Both the position numbers and the translations under genes were made by a program. Of a stretch of DNA of 34,543 nucleotides, positions 23,269-31,867 are shown one piece after another; position 1 is the first letter of the stretch, and every line of letters begins with the position of its first letter. The stretch is taken from NCBI GenBank assembly GCA_016784105.1, contig JADHVG010000010.1, positions 1 through 34,543 on the forward strand, in the 5' to 3' direction. The notes under the pieces are model-generated. The model was not told the DNA's origin. It saw nothing but the letters and a program-made list of their open reading frames with translations, and did no database searches. Source of the DNA: Candidatus Woesearchaeota archaeon (GTDB taxonomy: Archaea > Nanobdellota > Nanobdellia > Woesearchaeales > GW2011-AR4).

Positions 23269-23418
23269 ATGAAGTTTACAAAAAAAGTGATGAAGACTTC
23301 TGGAGGGATTGTAGTTAGGGTTCCTGCAGATATTTGCAAACTTCTTAATTTAACGGAAAAAGATTATGTTGAGATAGATTTGCAAAAAATAAATTTGAAA
23401 GAATTAAGTAAAAAATAA
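23269..23418 (+). CDS. AbrB/SpoVT-fold regulator, first gene of cassette C
   Basis: A 49-residue protein: MKFTKKVMKTSGGIVVRVPA, then DICKLLNLTEKDYVEIDLQK and a short Lys-rich tail. The sequence GGIVVRVPADICKLLNLTEKD fits the swapped-hairpin AbrB/MazE fold: strand, Pro, short helix, L-x-L turn, acidic strand DYVEIDL. It is the minimal DNA-binding domain with no toxin-binding tail, so it is more likely a transcription regulator than an antitoxin, and no toxin is adjacent. It sits 13 bases before the pilin-like gene, in the position held by the ribbon-helix-helix gene in cassette B, and an inverted repeat lies upstream. Confidence 0.8.
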   Translation: MKFTKKVMKTSGGIVVRVPADICKLLNLTEKDYVEIDLQKINLKELSKK

Positions 23419-23431
23419 TAGTGCGAGTAAA

Positions 23432-25294
23432 ATGTTTACAAAAAAAAGAGGTCAGGCATCTATTTTCATGGTATTCGCAATTGTAATCCTATTGGCAGGA
23501 TCATTTTATTTTTACACTCAAAAAATTTCATTAAAAGAAATTACTATCATAGATTCGGAAGCCGCTCCTGTCAAAAATTTCGTGGAAGAATGCATAAGTA
23601 ATGTCGCAAAACAAGGCTTAACTATCCTTGGAGCTAATGGTGGTTACATAACCTTCCCTGAAGAGATAGAACGTAACAAGAACTCTTATCTGCAAACAGG
23701 ACCAATAAGCAGCATAAAGAATCCTTATTGGTGGCATGATGGCATAGAAACAATACCTGGAGAAACTTTCATGATAAGCCAGATAGAATCTTATGTAAAA
23801 GAAAACTTAAACAGTTGTGTAAATAATTTCGCAGCCTTTACCAACAAGTTTGATGTTAAGGAACTCTCTGACTTGGAAGTAGATGTATCTTTGAATGAAA
23901 ATGATGTTACTGTTGATGTTTCCTGGAAATTAGATTTAATAAATAAGCTTAACAGCACAACCCTAAAACTAGAAAGCTTCAAAGAAATAGTGCCTATAAG
24001 ATTAAAAAAGATCTATCAGGCAGCAAGAGATATTTATGAAGCTGAAAAGAGAGATTTCTTCTTGGAATTTAAGACCATAGATCTCATAACCTTAGATGAG
24101 TCCATTCCCACAACCGATCTTGAAGCAACGTGCACCGAAAGAACATGGAATCAGGATGTTATTGAAAGCAAACTGAAAAGGCTTTTAGCGATTAATTTGC
24201 CGTACATTAATGTTCTGGGTACTGATTTTGATGATAACATTTACGTTCCTAATCCTTTTGGAGAGGACACTTACAAATCATCTTACTATAACCAGCATTA
24301 CAAGTGGCAAGTAAAAGATAAGAGTTATGATAATCTAAAAGTTTCTATTGATTACGATGAGAAGTGGCCTTTCGAATTTACAGCCCGTCCAAGCAGTAAT
24401 GGCATCTTAAAATCTAACGCGCAAAAAGGGCAAAATCTTCTTGGATTTTTATGCTTGCACATCTGGCATTTTACTTACGATGCTGTTTTCCCAGTAAAGA
24501 TAACGATAACCGATCCTGATTCAGAACAATTCCTATTTTCTTATGCTTTGAAAACCAGCGTAGATCATAATCAACCTAAGCGTGAAAACTTTGCATCAAC
24601 AATTTTTGAGCAACAAGACGTGATAAGCAACGAGGAATATTGCAATGATGTTGTGGACATAACAACCATTTCCACTCTCAGCAACTCCACAACCGAAGAA
24701 GCGATTGATGATGTTGAATTAAGTTTTACTTGCGGTATCTTCACTTGCGACATGGGTAAAAGCGAATGGGCAAGTTTTGGTGCTTCTGCTGAGTTAAGTA
24801 AACCGTTCCCTTACTGTGTGAATGGTATCTTAAGAGCAAATAAAGAAGGTTTTGAAGAATCTCAAATGTTTATAAATACGGAAGGGACAAGAGATTATAC
24901 TATTTACTTAAAACCAACAAAAACCTTTGAGAGCTATGAAATAGTAAAACATGAGGTGGATGATTTATCTATAACTAACAAGATGCAGGAAGATGAAATA
25001 GCTTCTATAACGCTTACCTCAACCACAAACGAGTTTGAAAGCTTCGGTATTATTCCAAGTGAAGACTTTCCTTTAAAGCTTCTTGACCAAGATCAGGAAT
25101 ATGACCTTACCATCCACTTGTCAGATAAAGAAAATGTTAAGGGCATGTACAAAACTGTATGGAAAGTTAAAAAATCAGAATTACAAGGTTCAAATAAAAT
25201 AATTTTCCATATTGTAGAAAGTGGCAACTCAGAATCATTATCAGAGAACATAGAACAATACTCGAACGAACTTCCAAAACCGGTAATAATATGA
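23432..25294 (+). CDS. Large class III-signal (pilin-like) surface protein, cassette C
   Basis: A 620-residue paralog of the proteins at 6286 and 13654. The N-terminus MFTKKRGQASIFMVFAIVIL carries the same KKRGQASIF class III-like signal, with possible prepilin-peptidase cleavage after Gly7. C54, GGYI at 70-73, PYWW at 98-101 and C129 align with the other two, and the C-to-GG distance (15 intervening residues) is identical in all three. The beta-sandwich unit near 425-480 (CGIFTCDMGKSEWASFG, FPYCVNGILRANKEGF) keeps FPxCVNGIL as in cassette A. The mature part is extracellular. Its stop overlaps the next start in ATGA, so it is translationally coupled to the giant protein. Function is unknown. 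Confidence 0.75.
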   Translation: MFTKKRGQASIFMVFAIVILLAGSFYFYTQKISLKEITIIDSEAAPVKNFVEECISNVAKQGLTILGANGGYITFPEEIERNKNSYLQTGPISSIKNPYWWHDGIETIPGETFMISQIESYVKENLNSCVNNFAAFTNKFDVKELSDLEVDVSLNENDVTVDVSWKLDLINKLNSTTLKLESFKEIVPIRLKKIYQAARDIYEAEKRDFFLEFKTIDLITLDESIPTTDLEATCTERTWNQDVIESKLKRLLAINLPYINVLGTDFDDNIYVPNPFGEDTYKSSYYNQHYKWQVKDKSYDNLKVSIDYDEKWPFEFTARPSSNGILKSNAQKGQNLLGFLCLHIWHFTYDAVFPVKITITDPDSEQFLFSYALKTSVDHNQPKRENFASTIFEQQDVISNEEYCNDVVDITTISTLSNSTTEEAIDDVELSFTCGIFTCDMGKSEWASFGASAELSKPFPYCVNGILRANKEGFEESQMFINTEGTRDYTIYLKPTKTFESYEIVKHEVDDLSITNKMQEDEIASITLTSTTNEFESFGIIPSEDFPLKLLDQDQEYDLTIHLSDKENVKGMYKTVWKVKKSELQGSNKIIFHIVESGNSESLSENIEQYSNELPKPVII

Positions 25295-28200
25295 TAAAAG
25301 GAAAAAATAAAGGAGTAGTATTTTTATTAGCTCTTCTGGTATTTACTTTACTGATCAATACTGCTTTTGCTATCAGCATAAGCAACGTAGAGATAAAGAG
25401 CATAACATCAAGTTCTGCAAGAATAACTTGGGATACAGATGTGGTTGCAGATGGTAAGGTTCGGTACGGAAAAACCAATGCTTTAGGTCTAACTTCCAGG
25501 CACAATACATACATTTTCGAACATGACCAGGTACTACAAGGTCTTGAATCCGGAAAGACTTATCTTTTTAAGATTGAGTCAGAGGACATAAATACTAATT
25601 TAGTTACTGATGATAATTCCGGTCAGCTTTATTCTTTCCAGACAAAAGACATCAGTCCTCCTCAAAAAATCAACAATCTTGCTCTTAATAGTAAAAGTAA
25701 AACTTCAATAAGCCTTGAATGGCAAGCTTCTCAAACAGATGACCTCGATCATTATAACGTTTATAGGAATCATGAAAAAATACTGGAAGTTTCTACCGCT
25801 AGCTTTACGGATGAATCCCTACAAACTGGAACTGCTTACTCTTACAAAGTTTCTGCTGTTGATTTTTCTGAGAATGAGGGCCAACAGTCTGATACGTTGA
25901 TAGTTACAACAGAACACCTGGACATAACCTCTCCGGATATCTCTGAACTGAAAGTTGAGAGTACTGGAAGCACTTCCGCTGCTATTTCCTGGACCACTGA
26001 TGAAGAAAGCACTTCTATAGTTTATCTTGGGACAGACTTAAACTTAAGCGATAAAAGAGGTTCAAGTAATCTTGTAACAACACATTCCATCAGTTTTGAG
26101 GGGCTTATTAACAATGTTAAATATTATTTTGTTGCAAGTTCTTGCGATAAAGAAAATAATTGCAAAAATTCTTCTTTAGTTAATTTTAATTCTGAAAACT
26201 CTCAAGGTCCTTCATTAAACGCTTCAATACCCAAGTTTTACAACAAAGGAAGCATTGACATTTACGGTATAACCGATCCTTTCTCTTCAATAAAACTTTA
26301 TGTTAATAATCTTAACATTCCGATAAGGGCTCTTGATGGTTCTGAGGTTTCTGAAGGAACCTTTAGATTCAGACAGGTGCAACTTCAAAAAGAGAATGTT
26401 ATCAAAATTGTTGCTACTGGAATTTCTGGAAGCAAAACTGAGAAGATTTATCGGGTTAGTGTTGATACTGAAGACCCTATTTTGATAATTGATGGCCTTC
26501 CAGGAATAACTTCTTCCAAGAATCTGACGATTGTAGGTACAGTAAATGAGCCAGTTACCATAAACTTTTTCCTGAGATTTGGAAGCAAGCAAGCCCCTGA
26601 CAAGATTGAAGGAATTTCTGCTATTACCAAGAACAGTTCAATAAAGTTAGAGTGGAATGAGACTAGTGAAGAAGATTTCTCTCATTACATAATCTATAGG
26701 AAAGATGTAGGTCCTATCGCAATAACCGACCAAAAATCCTACAACACCTATACAGATATTCTAGTAAATAAAAATGTAGAATATTCTTATAGGGTTAGTG
26801 TTGTTGACAAGTTCGGTAAAGAAAGTACATTATCGGAAGCTGCTGTAACATCTACTTCTTCTGGATTAGAAAACATAGAAAAGCCTTCTCCAATAGACAA
26901 ACTCATAATTGAAAAGCCTACTGAAATTTTAGAAACAAATTCTTCTTTCTCTCAATCTTTGAGAATAGGAAAAGACGGAACTTACACTTTGCTGATCGAA
27001 GTTTTAGATCGTGCATCCAATAGGTTAGTTATAGAAAAAACAATAGATGCTGACACTAAAAAACCTCCAATAGATATTATTTCTCCAAAATCAGGAACTT
27101 TCATTTATGAAAACTATGCTAATGAGATGGACATCAAAGGAATAACTGAACCCAATGCAAAAGTTTATTTGTACGTGGAAAGAACTCCTTTTGGTTCTTT
27201 AGATAAGAATTTTGACATATCTGGGCTTCCTAACCGTCTTGAAAACATTGATGATTCTAAGCTCGATGCGAAGTGCAGGTTAAAGATAGCTGGTTCTAAT
27301 TATTGTAATGAAGCTGCAGATTATGTTACAACTGCCGATGGTGCTGGAAACTTTGAGTTTGAAGATGTGGATTTAACAAGTTTCCTTAGCGGAGGTATAG
27401 GTATTAAAGAAGTTTCTGGTTCAGAATTAGGTAATGAAAGAAGATTAGATAAAAGTAAGTCTGCAAGCATGATCTTTATAGCAAGAGACCAGGCTGGAAT
27501 CTACAATGCAAAAAAACATGAAACCAGAATAGGAACTTGCTGGTCTGGAAACCAGAGTTGGGATCTTATTCCTTTAGCACAATATCAAAGTCCAACCCTA
27601 ATAAGTCCACAACGTCTTGCAGACAACAAAGAGAACATTTACTTTTACTTTAATTATTCTTATATTGGTAGAGGGAATGATGAAAAAGTTGATTCGGTTT
27701 CCATAAGCCGTGCTTGTGATGGCCTAGAAACTTTAGGAGAAAAACGTTTCAACACAAGTTGCCAAATACTTCCTTCAGGTGGTTTCTCAACAGCAGTAAA
27801 TCCGGATGGTAAAGTTACCTATACCCAGATAAAACTTAACCGGGCAGAGGGCATGGAACAATTTTTGGCAGAAGACTGGAAGTCTTTTGCAAACTCGGTT
27901 AGTAATGAACTTACTTTTCCGATGAAATTTACTATCAGGTATACTCATAAAGTGGATGGTAAAGACGTTCGTGAAACTCAAACAACGTGCCAGGAAGTTA
28001 GTTATGTTTTGGATAATAGCATAATTGATCCTAGATCTTACATGCCTGACTGGTTGTTATATGATGTGGTTGATTTTCTTCAAAATTCCATTAAGACAAT
28101 TGATAAGGTGAATAACGAACTCACAAAAGTATTGCAATTTGCAACTGTAGGCTGTGTTTCCAGTGGTTTGTTAAGAACTTCTTTTCAAATAATTAGAAGG

Positions 28201-31200
28201 TTCGACACTTTCTTAGAGGAAAAAAAGTTTTTGTTAAAAAATGCTGTTAAATTAACAGGATTAGATTTACTTAAATTTGATGTAAAAACAGAAGAAGACC
28301 AACAATATTGTAATGATGTTTCTAAAGCGATATTAGAATCCCAAGGTATTCCTAACAAAGCCGATGCTCCCAACATACTAAAAGGCTTAAAGCTAAAATA
28401 CTTTAGCAACCAAGACCTTGAAAGATGTTTCCCAAGTGTTGCATCTGTTTGGGAAACAGAAGCTGACTTGTACAAATTCTATAGATTCACTTGTGACCGT
28501 GTTTTTGGTCATCAAACACCTTCAGAATGGACTGAGAATCTAAAGGACGAAGACATATTCCAAAAACTTGGAGAAGGACAAACCTGTCAAACAGACCAGA
28601 GTGTATTTGGTCAGGCCTTGAGAGCTGAAAAGTGTGAGATTGTTGCCGGGAGCTTTGATAGAAATGTCAAAAATTTAGAGGGTAAGACTTGTTTCGTTAG
28701 GCCAGTATCCGGTGGAAAAGAGCTTTATGTTCTTGGAAGTCCTGTTCAGGGTACTGATAAATTGTATGAATTGGAAGCTCTTAAGACTTCTGGAAGAGCT
28801 ACTGAAACAGGTTATGCCATAAAAGTAACTGAAAACAATTTCCTTACAAGCCAGCCCACAACCTGCGAACAGGTTTGTACTGGGGGTTCAAAAGGAAAAA
28901 CCTCAGAAAATCTTATTTTCGATGGAACAACAATACCTTTAGTTGATAAAAAAGGATCTAAAGATAACAAGATAGGATATACTTGCACAACTTCTAATAC
29001 CTGCCAGTCTTGGGGGCAGAACAAAGAAGTGGACTATGGTGGTAAAAAAATAAAGATAGAATCTACCGCAAACAAAGGTTACACTTCTGATTGTTTCCCT
29101 CCAAAAACGGAAACTTCTACGATCAGTGATAGTCCTTCTCAAAGAGTGGAATGTTGCTGCTTGAACACACAAGGAGATTCCACCCCTCAGACATATTACG
29201 TGTTTGATGACTTAAACAAGTATGTAAGTCCACAGTATGCTGCTCCTGATGGAACTTCTCAAGATTCTGGACAGCAACCTGCTTTTTATAGAATTAACGA
29301 AAAAGGAGATAGAATAGAAGGGACTCCTGAAAAGTACGATGAAGTAGAATGGAGTTATAGATATTGGAAAGAACGTTATCAGACTGAAGCTAATGATGCT
29401 AAAAAGCATTTTGAGTACAATCCTAATAGGTATATAGAGGGTAGAGATTTTGCTGCGTGTTTTGGTCAGAATAACTGGCTTTACGATGGGGCTACTGTTC
29501 CTGAAGGTGAGACTGGAGAATTAGTTATGATTGATTCTAGGCAACAACATACCAGTGCCTTCCAATGTGCAAACATAGGCGGAATGCAAAACAGGTTAAC
29601 CATGCTCAACAATATTCAAGGAGCTTTATCTAATTGTTTAATAGATATCCGAGAAACCGGTACATCAGATGCTGCTGCTTGTAAAGAATTCTTTACTAGA
29701 TATGTTTGCTCAACCGTTTGGCAATTCATCGATTTTTTCTCTAATCAGTGCTCTCCGTTCTCATCCTCTTTAGACGAACTTGGTGATGATGACTATGCGG
29801 CTACTGTGGGGGCTGGATTTAAAAGCATAACTGAAAGTCTAGCAGATACACAATCGGAATTAGCTTCCGAATATGGGAATGCAGAACTGAACAATTTGTT
29901 AGGAAGTGGTGCGGGAGGTATAGCACGAAAGGTCTGTTTAGCAGCATTTGGTTATGATTGGGACTTTACCTTACAAAGTGTTCTTGATGCTGCTTATTCT
30001 CAAAGCTTTGAAAGTTTAGTGCAGAAAACTACTGGAACTAGAGAGTATCTTACCGTCGACCCTACAAACGCGCAGGCAAAATATGAATATCGTGCCTCAT
30101 GGATAATAAATCCTGGATGTGATATAGACAGTTATACTGCTGATTTATCATGTGTTGGAAGGGATGAAATAGACGGAGGAGGTTCTTTAGGATTTACTGA
30201 TCCTTTAAGCAACATAGGCATAGCTTCTCGCGGAATTAGATGCGATGCTGTTGGAAGTCCAGATGGTAACAATTGTGATTGTGCAGGTCTTGACAGTGAG
30301 AAGACAAAGAGGTTCTTTAGTTCTGGAAAAATATCCCAAAACAAGTTAGTTCAAGAATCCCATGATGAAATTGTTACATCTAACTATAGATATGATCATC
30401 TAAAACTTACTTTAAGAGCAGACAGAAAGCTTAGAGGAAATTTAAAAAATTCTTGCTTCCCTCCAGGACACGAAGATGGTGTGTTCTATTTTCCTTTAAC
30501 TGATAAAACTGCCAGAGACATCATCTCTTGTTCCGTTGATCCTCTCTCTGGAATTTTCCAATGCCCGGGAGCTTCTAACTTCTGGAGCAAGAAAGGTCTG
30601 GCAAGGATTGAAGATTTAAAGGTTAATAATCAGGATATTGTGTCAAACAAAATTACTATCTTCAAAGGAGATGATATTACTTTGACTCCAACAGTTTTTA
30701 AGACAGATGAGTCTCCAGATAAATGTTTGATTGCTCAACTAACAAAGCAAGGAGCTAAGTCCAGTCCTAAATATGAAACAATTAATATAAATGGGATCCA
30801 TAAATATCCACCTATGGTTTTAGATGAGAATATTCAGCCTGTACAAAATGCAAAAAGTATTCCTAAATCTTTGTTTGAAGGTTGTGAACCCTCTGGAACA
30901 TGCAAAAAAGATATGGAAAGAAGAATTCCTACATTAAGAGTTATAGAGCGAGATAACGCTGAAAATGTTGAATTAGAAATTAAATTTATTGACAGTAATA
31001 CTGATGGGATAAGTTTAAGTGAAGACAGTACTGATAAACTGGAAATAAGGTTCAATAACAGACCACCTCAAGAAAAAGTTCTTGGAAATGACGATGGAGC
31101 TGGTTGGTATGATATAGATGAAAAAGCTCCGGTCATTTCTTTGGATGCTTCTGGTGTAAGATTAAAAATAACTAAAGCTCCTTTGTTTGCAAAAGGAATA

Positions 31201-31866
31201 ATTTCATCAACTTATTCGTTGAATATTCCTTCAGTTACTGAATCTGAAACCGATAATATTTGGTATCTTAATCTTGGATTGTATGAAGCTGGAGAGAACG
31301 GACAATGCAGTAGGTATAATGCTGGAGAACTCATAACTTATCAAGGTTCAAAACAGGAAAGAAAAATAAGGTTGGATGTAAAGGCCTCAGCAGAAAAAGC
31401 TAATGCTCCTAAAATAACTTTAAGCTTTAAAGATAACAAAGATGAAGTAAAAAATGATCAAAATGTGATACTAAATATAGGTGTTGTTGATGAAAACCGA
31501 TTAAGGAAAAAATTGGATCTCTACATAGCCTCTCCAGATGGTCCAAAATCTAATTGGGATGGTTCTGGTGTTGAATGTAATGATTTAGAAAGAACTGTTG
31601 ATGGAGGAGAGAAGCTATCGTGCAGTGTAAAGATAACTAAAGATATTTTAGCTAAAATTCCTCCCGGAAAAGCAGGAGCTTTCAAGATTGGTGTTGAGGC
31701 TTGGGATCTTGATGATAATGCCAACAAAGCAGAAGAAGATATTTCTTTAGAATTGTGGTGTGGAGAAAATAGGAAGGAAGGATTGTGCTTAAATTCCTGT
31801 GATCCAAGAGATACAATAAATGAAGGGCTGCAATGTGGTCAGGGATTAACCTGCTGTGAAAGATAA
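25291..31866 (+). CDS. Giant FN3/Ig-like and Cys-rich surface protein, cassette C
   Basis: A 2191-residue exported protein, the longest in the window. Residues 1-27 are a signal sequence (hydrophobic core ending NTAFA). Fibronectin type III-like domains lie near 28-118 (SARITWDTDVVADGKVRYGK, as in purple acid phosphatase N-domains), 120-208, 213-300 and 437-530, with Ig-like or bacterial-surface beta domains between and after. From about 749 (CWSGNQSW) it becomes Cys-rich: a beta domain, then helices with the shared module near 1425-1480 (CLIDIRETGTSDAAAC, then C-x8-C in CKEFFTRYVC). Later come more beta domains and a final Cys cluster (CLNSCDPRDTINEGLQCGQG, then CCER). It corresponds to 15779 of cassette B with a longer FN3 stalk. 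It probably projects from the envelope and mediates binding; no ligand can be named. Confidence 0.75.
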   Translation: MIKGKNKGVVFLLALLVFTLLINTAFAISISNVEIKSITSSSARITWDTDVVADGKVRYGKTNALGLTSRHNTYIFEHDQVLQGLESGKTYLFKIESEDINTNLVTDDNSGQLYSFQTKDISPPQKINNLALNSKSKTSISLEWQASQTDDLDHYNVYRNHEKILEVSTASFTDESLQTGTAYSYKVSAVDFSENEGQQSDTLIVTTEHLDITSPDISELKVESTGSTSAAISWTTDEESTSIVYLGTDLNLSDKRGSSNLVTTHSISFEGLINNVKYYFVASSCDKENNCKNSSLVNFNSENSQGPSLNASIPKFYNKGSIDIYGITDPFSSIKLYVNNLNIPIRALDGSEVSEGTFRFRQVQLQKENVIKIVATGISGSKTEKIYRVSVDTEDPILIIDGLPGITSSKNLTIVGTVNEPVTINFFLRFGSKQAPDKIEGISAITKNSSIKLEWNETSEEDFSHYIIYRKDVGPIAITDQKSYNTYTDILVNKNVEYSYRVSVVDKFGKESTLSEAAVTSTSSGLENIEKPSPIDKLIIEKPTEILETNSSFSQSLRIGKDGTYTLLIEVLDRASNRLVIEKTIDADTKKPPIDIISPKSGTFIYENYANEMDIKGITEPNAKVYLYVERTPFGSLDKNFDISGLPNRLENIDDSKLDAKCRLKIAGSNYCNEAADYVTTADGAGNFEFEDVDLTSFLSGGIGIKEVSGSELGNERRLDKSKSASMIFIARDQAGIYNAKKHETRIGTCWSGNQSWDLIPLAQYQSPTLISPQRLADNKENIYFYFNYSYIGRGNDEKVDSVSISRACDGLETLGEKRFNTSCQILPSGGFSTAVNPDGKVTYTQIKLNRAEGMEQFLAEDWKSFANSVSNELTFPMKFTIRYTHKVDGKDVRETQTTCQEVSYVLDNSIIDPRSYMPDWLLYDVVDFLQNSIKTIDKVNNELTKVLQFATVGCVSSGLLRTSFQIIRRFDTFLEEKKFLLKNAVKLTGLDLLKFDVKTEEDQQYCNDVSKAILESQGIPNKADAPNILKGLKLKYFSNQDLERCFPSVASVWETEADLYKFYRFTCDRVFGHQTPSEWTENLKDEDIFQKLGEGQTCQTDQSVFGQALRAEKCEIVAGSFDRNVKNLEGKTCFVRPVSGGKELYVLGSPVQGTDKLYELEALKTSGRATETGYAIKVTENNFLTSQPTTCEQVCTGGSKGKTSENLIFDGTTIPLVDKKGSKDNKIGYTCTTSNTCQSWGQNKEVDYGGKKIKIESTANKGYTSDCFPPKTETSTISDSPSQRVECCCLNTQGDSTPQTYYVFDDLNKYVSPQYAAPDGTSQDSGQQPAFYRINEKGDRIEGTPEKYDEVEWSYRYWKERYQTEANDAKKHFEYNPNRYIEGRDFAACFGQNNWLYDGATVPEGETGELVMIDSRQQHTSAFQCANIGGMQNRLTMLNNIQGALSNCLIDIRETGTSDAAACKEFFTRYVCSTVWQFIDFFSNQCSPFSSSLDELGDDDYAATVGAGFKSITESLADTQSELASEYGNAELNNLLGSGAGGIARKVCLAAFGYDWDFTLQSVLDAAYSQSFESLVQKTTGTREYLTVDPTNAQAKYEYRASWIINPGCDIDSYTADLSCVGRDEIDGGGSLGFTDPLSNIGIASRGIRCDAVGSPDGNNCDCAGLDSEKTKRFFSSGKISQNKLVQESHDEIVTSNYRYDHLKLTLRADRKLRGNLKNSCFPPGHEDGVFYFPLTDKTARDIISCSVDPLSGIFQCPGASNFWSKKGLARIEDLKVNNQDIVSNKITIFKGDDITLTPTVFKTDESPDKCLIAQLTKQGAKSSPKYETININGIHKYPPMVLDENIQPVQNAKSIPKSLFEGCEPSGTCKKDMERRIPTLRVIERDNAENVELEIKFIDSNTDGISLSEDSTDKLEIRFNNRPPQEKVLGNDDGAGWYDIDEKAPVISLDASGVRLKITKAPLFAKGIISSTYSLNIPSVTESETDNIWYLNLGLYEAGENGQCSRYNAGELITYQGSKQERKIRLDVKASAEKANAPKITLSFKDNKDEVKNDQNVILNIGVVDENRLRKKLDLYIASPDGPKSNWDGSGVECNDLERTVDGGEKLSCSVKITKDILAKIPPGKAGAFKIGVEAWDLDDNANKAEEDISLELWCGENRKEGLCLNSCDPRDTINEGLQCGQGLTCCER

Positions 31867-31867
31867 A

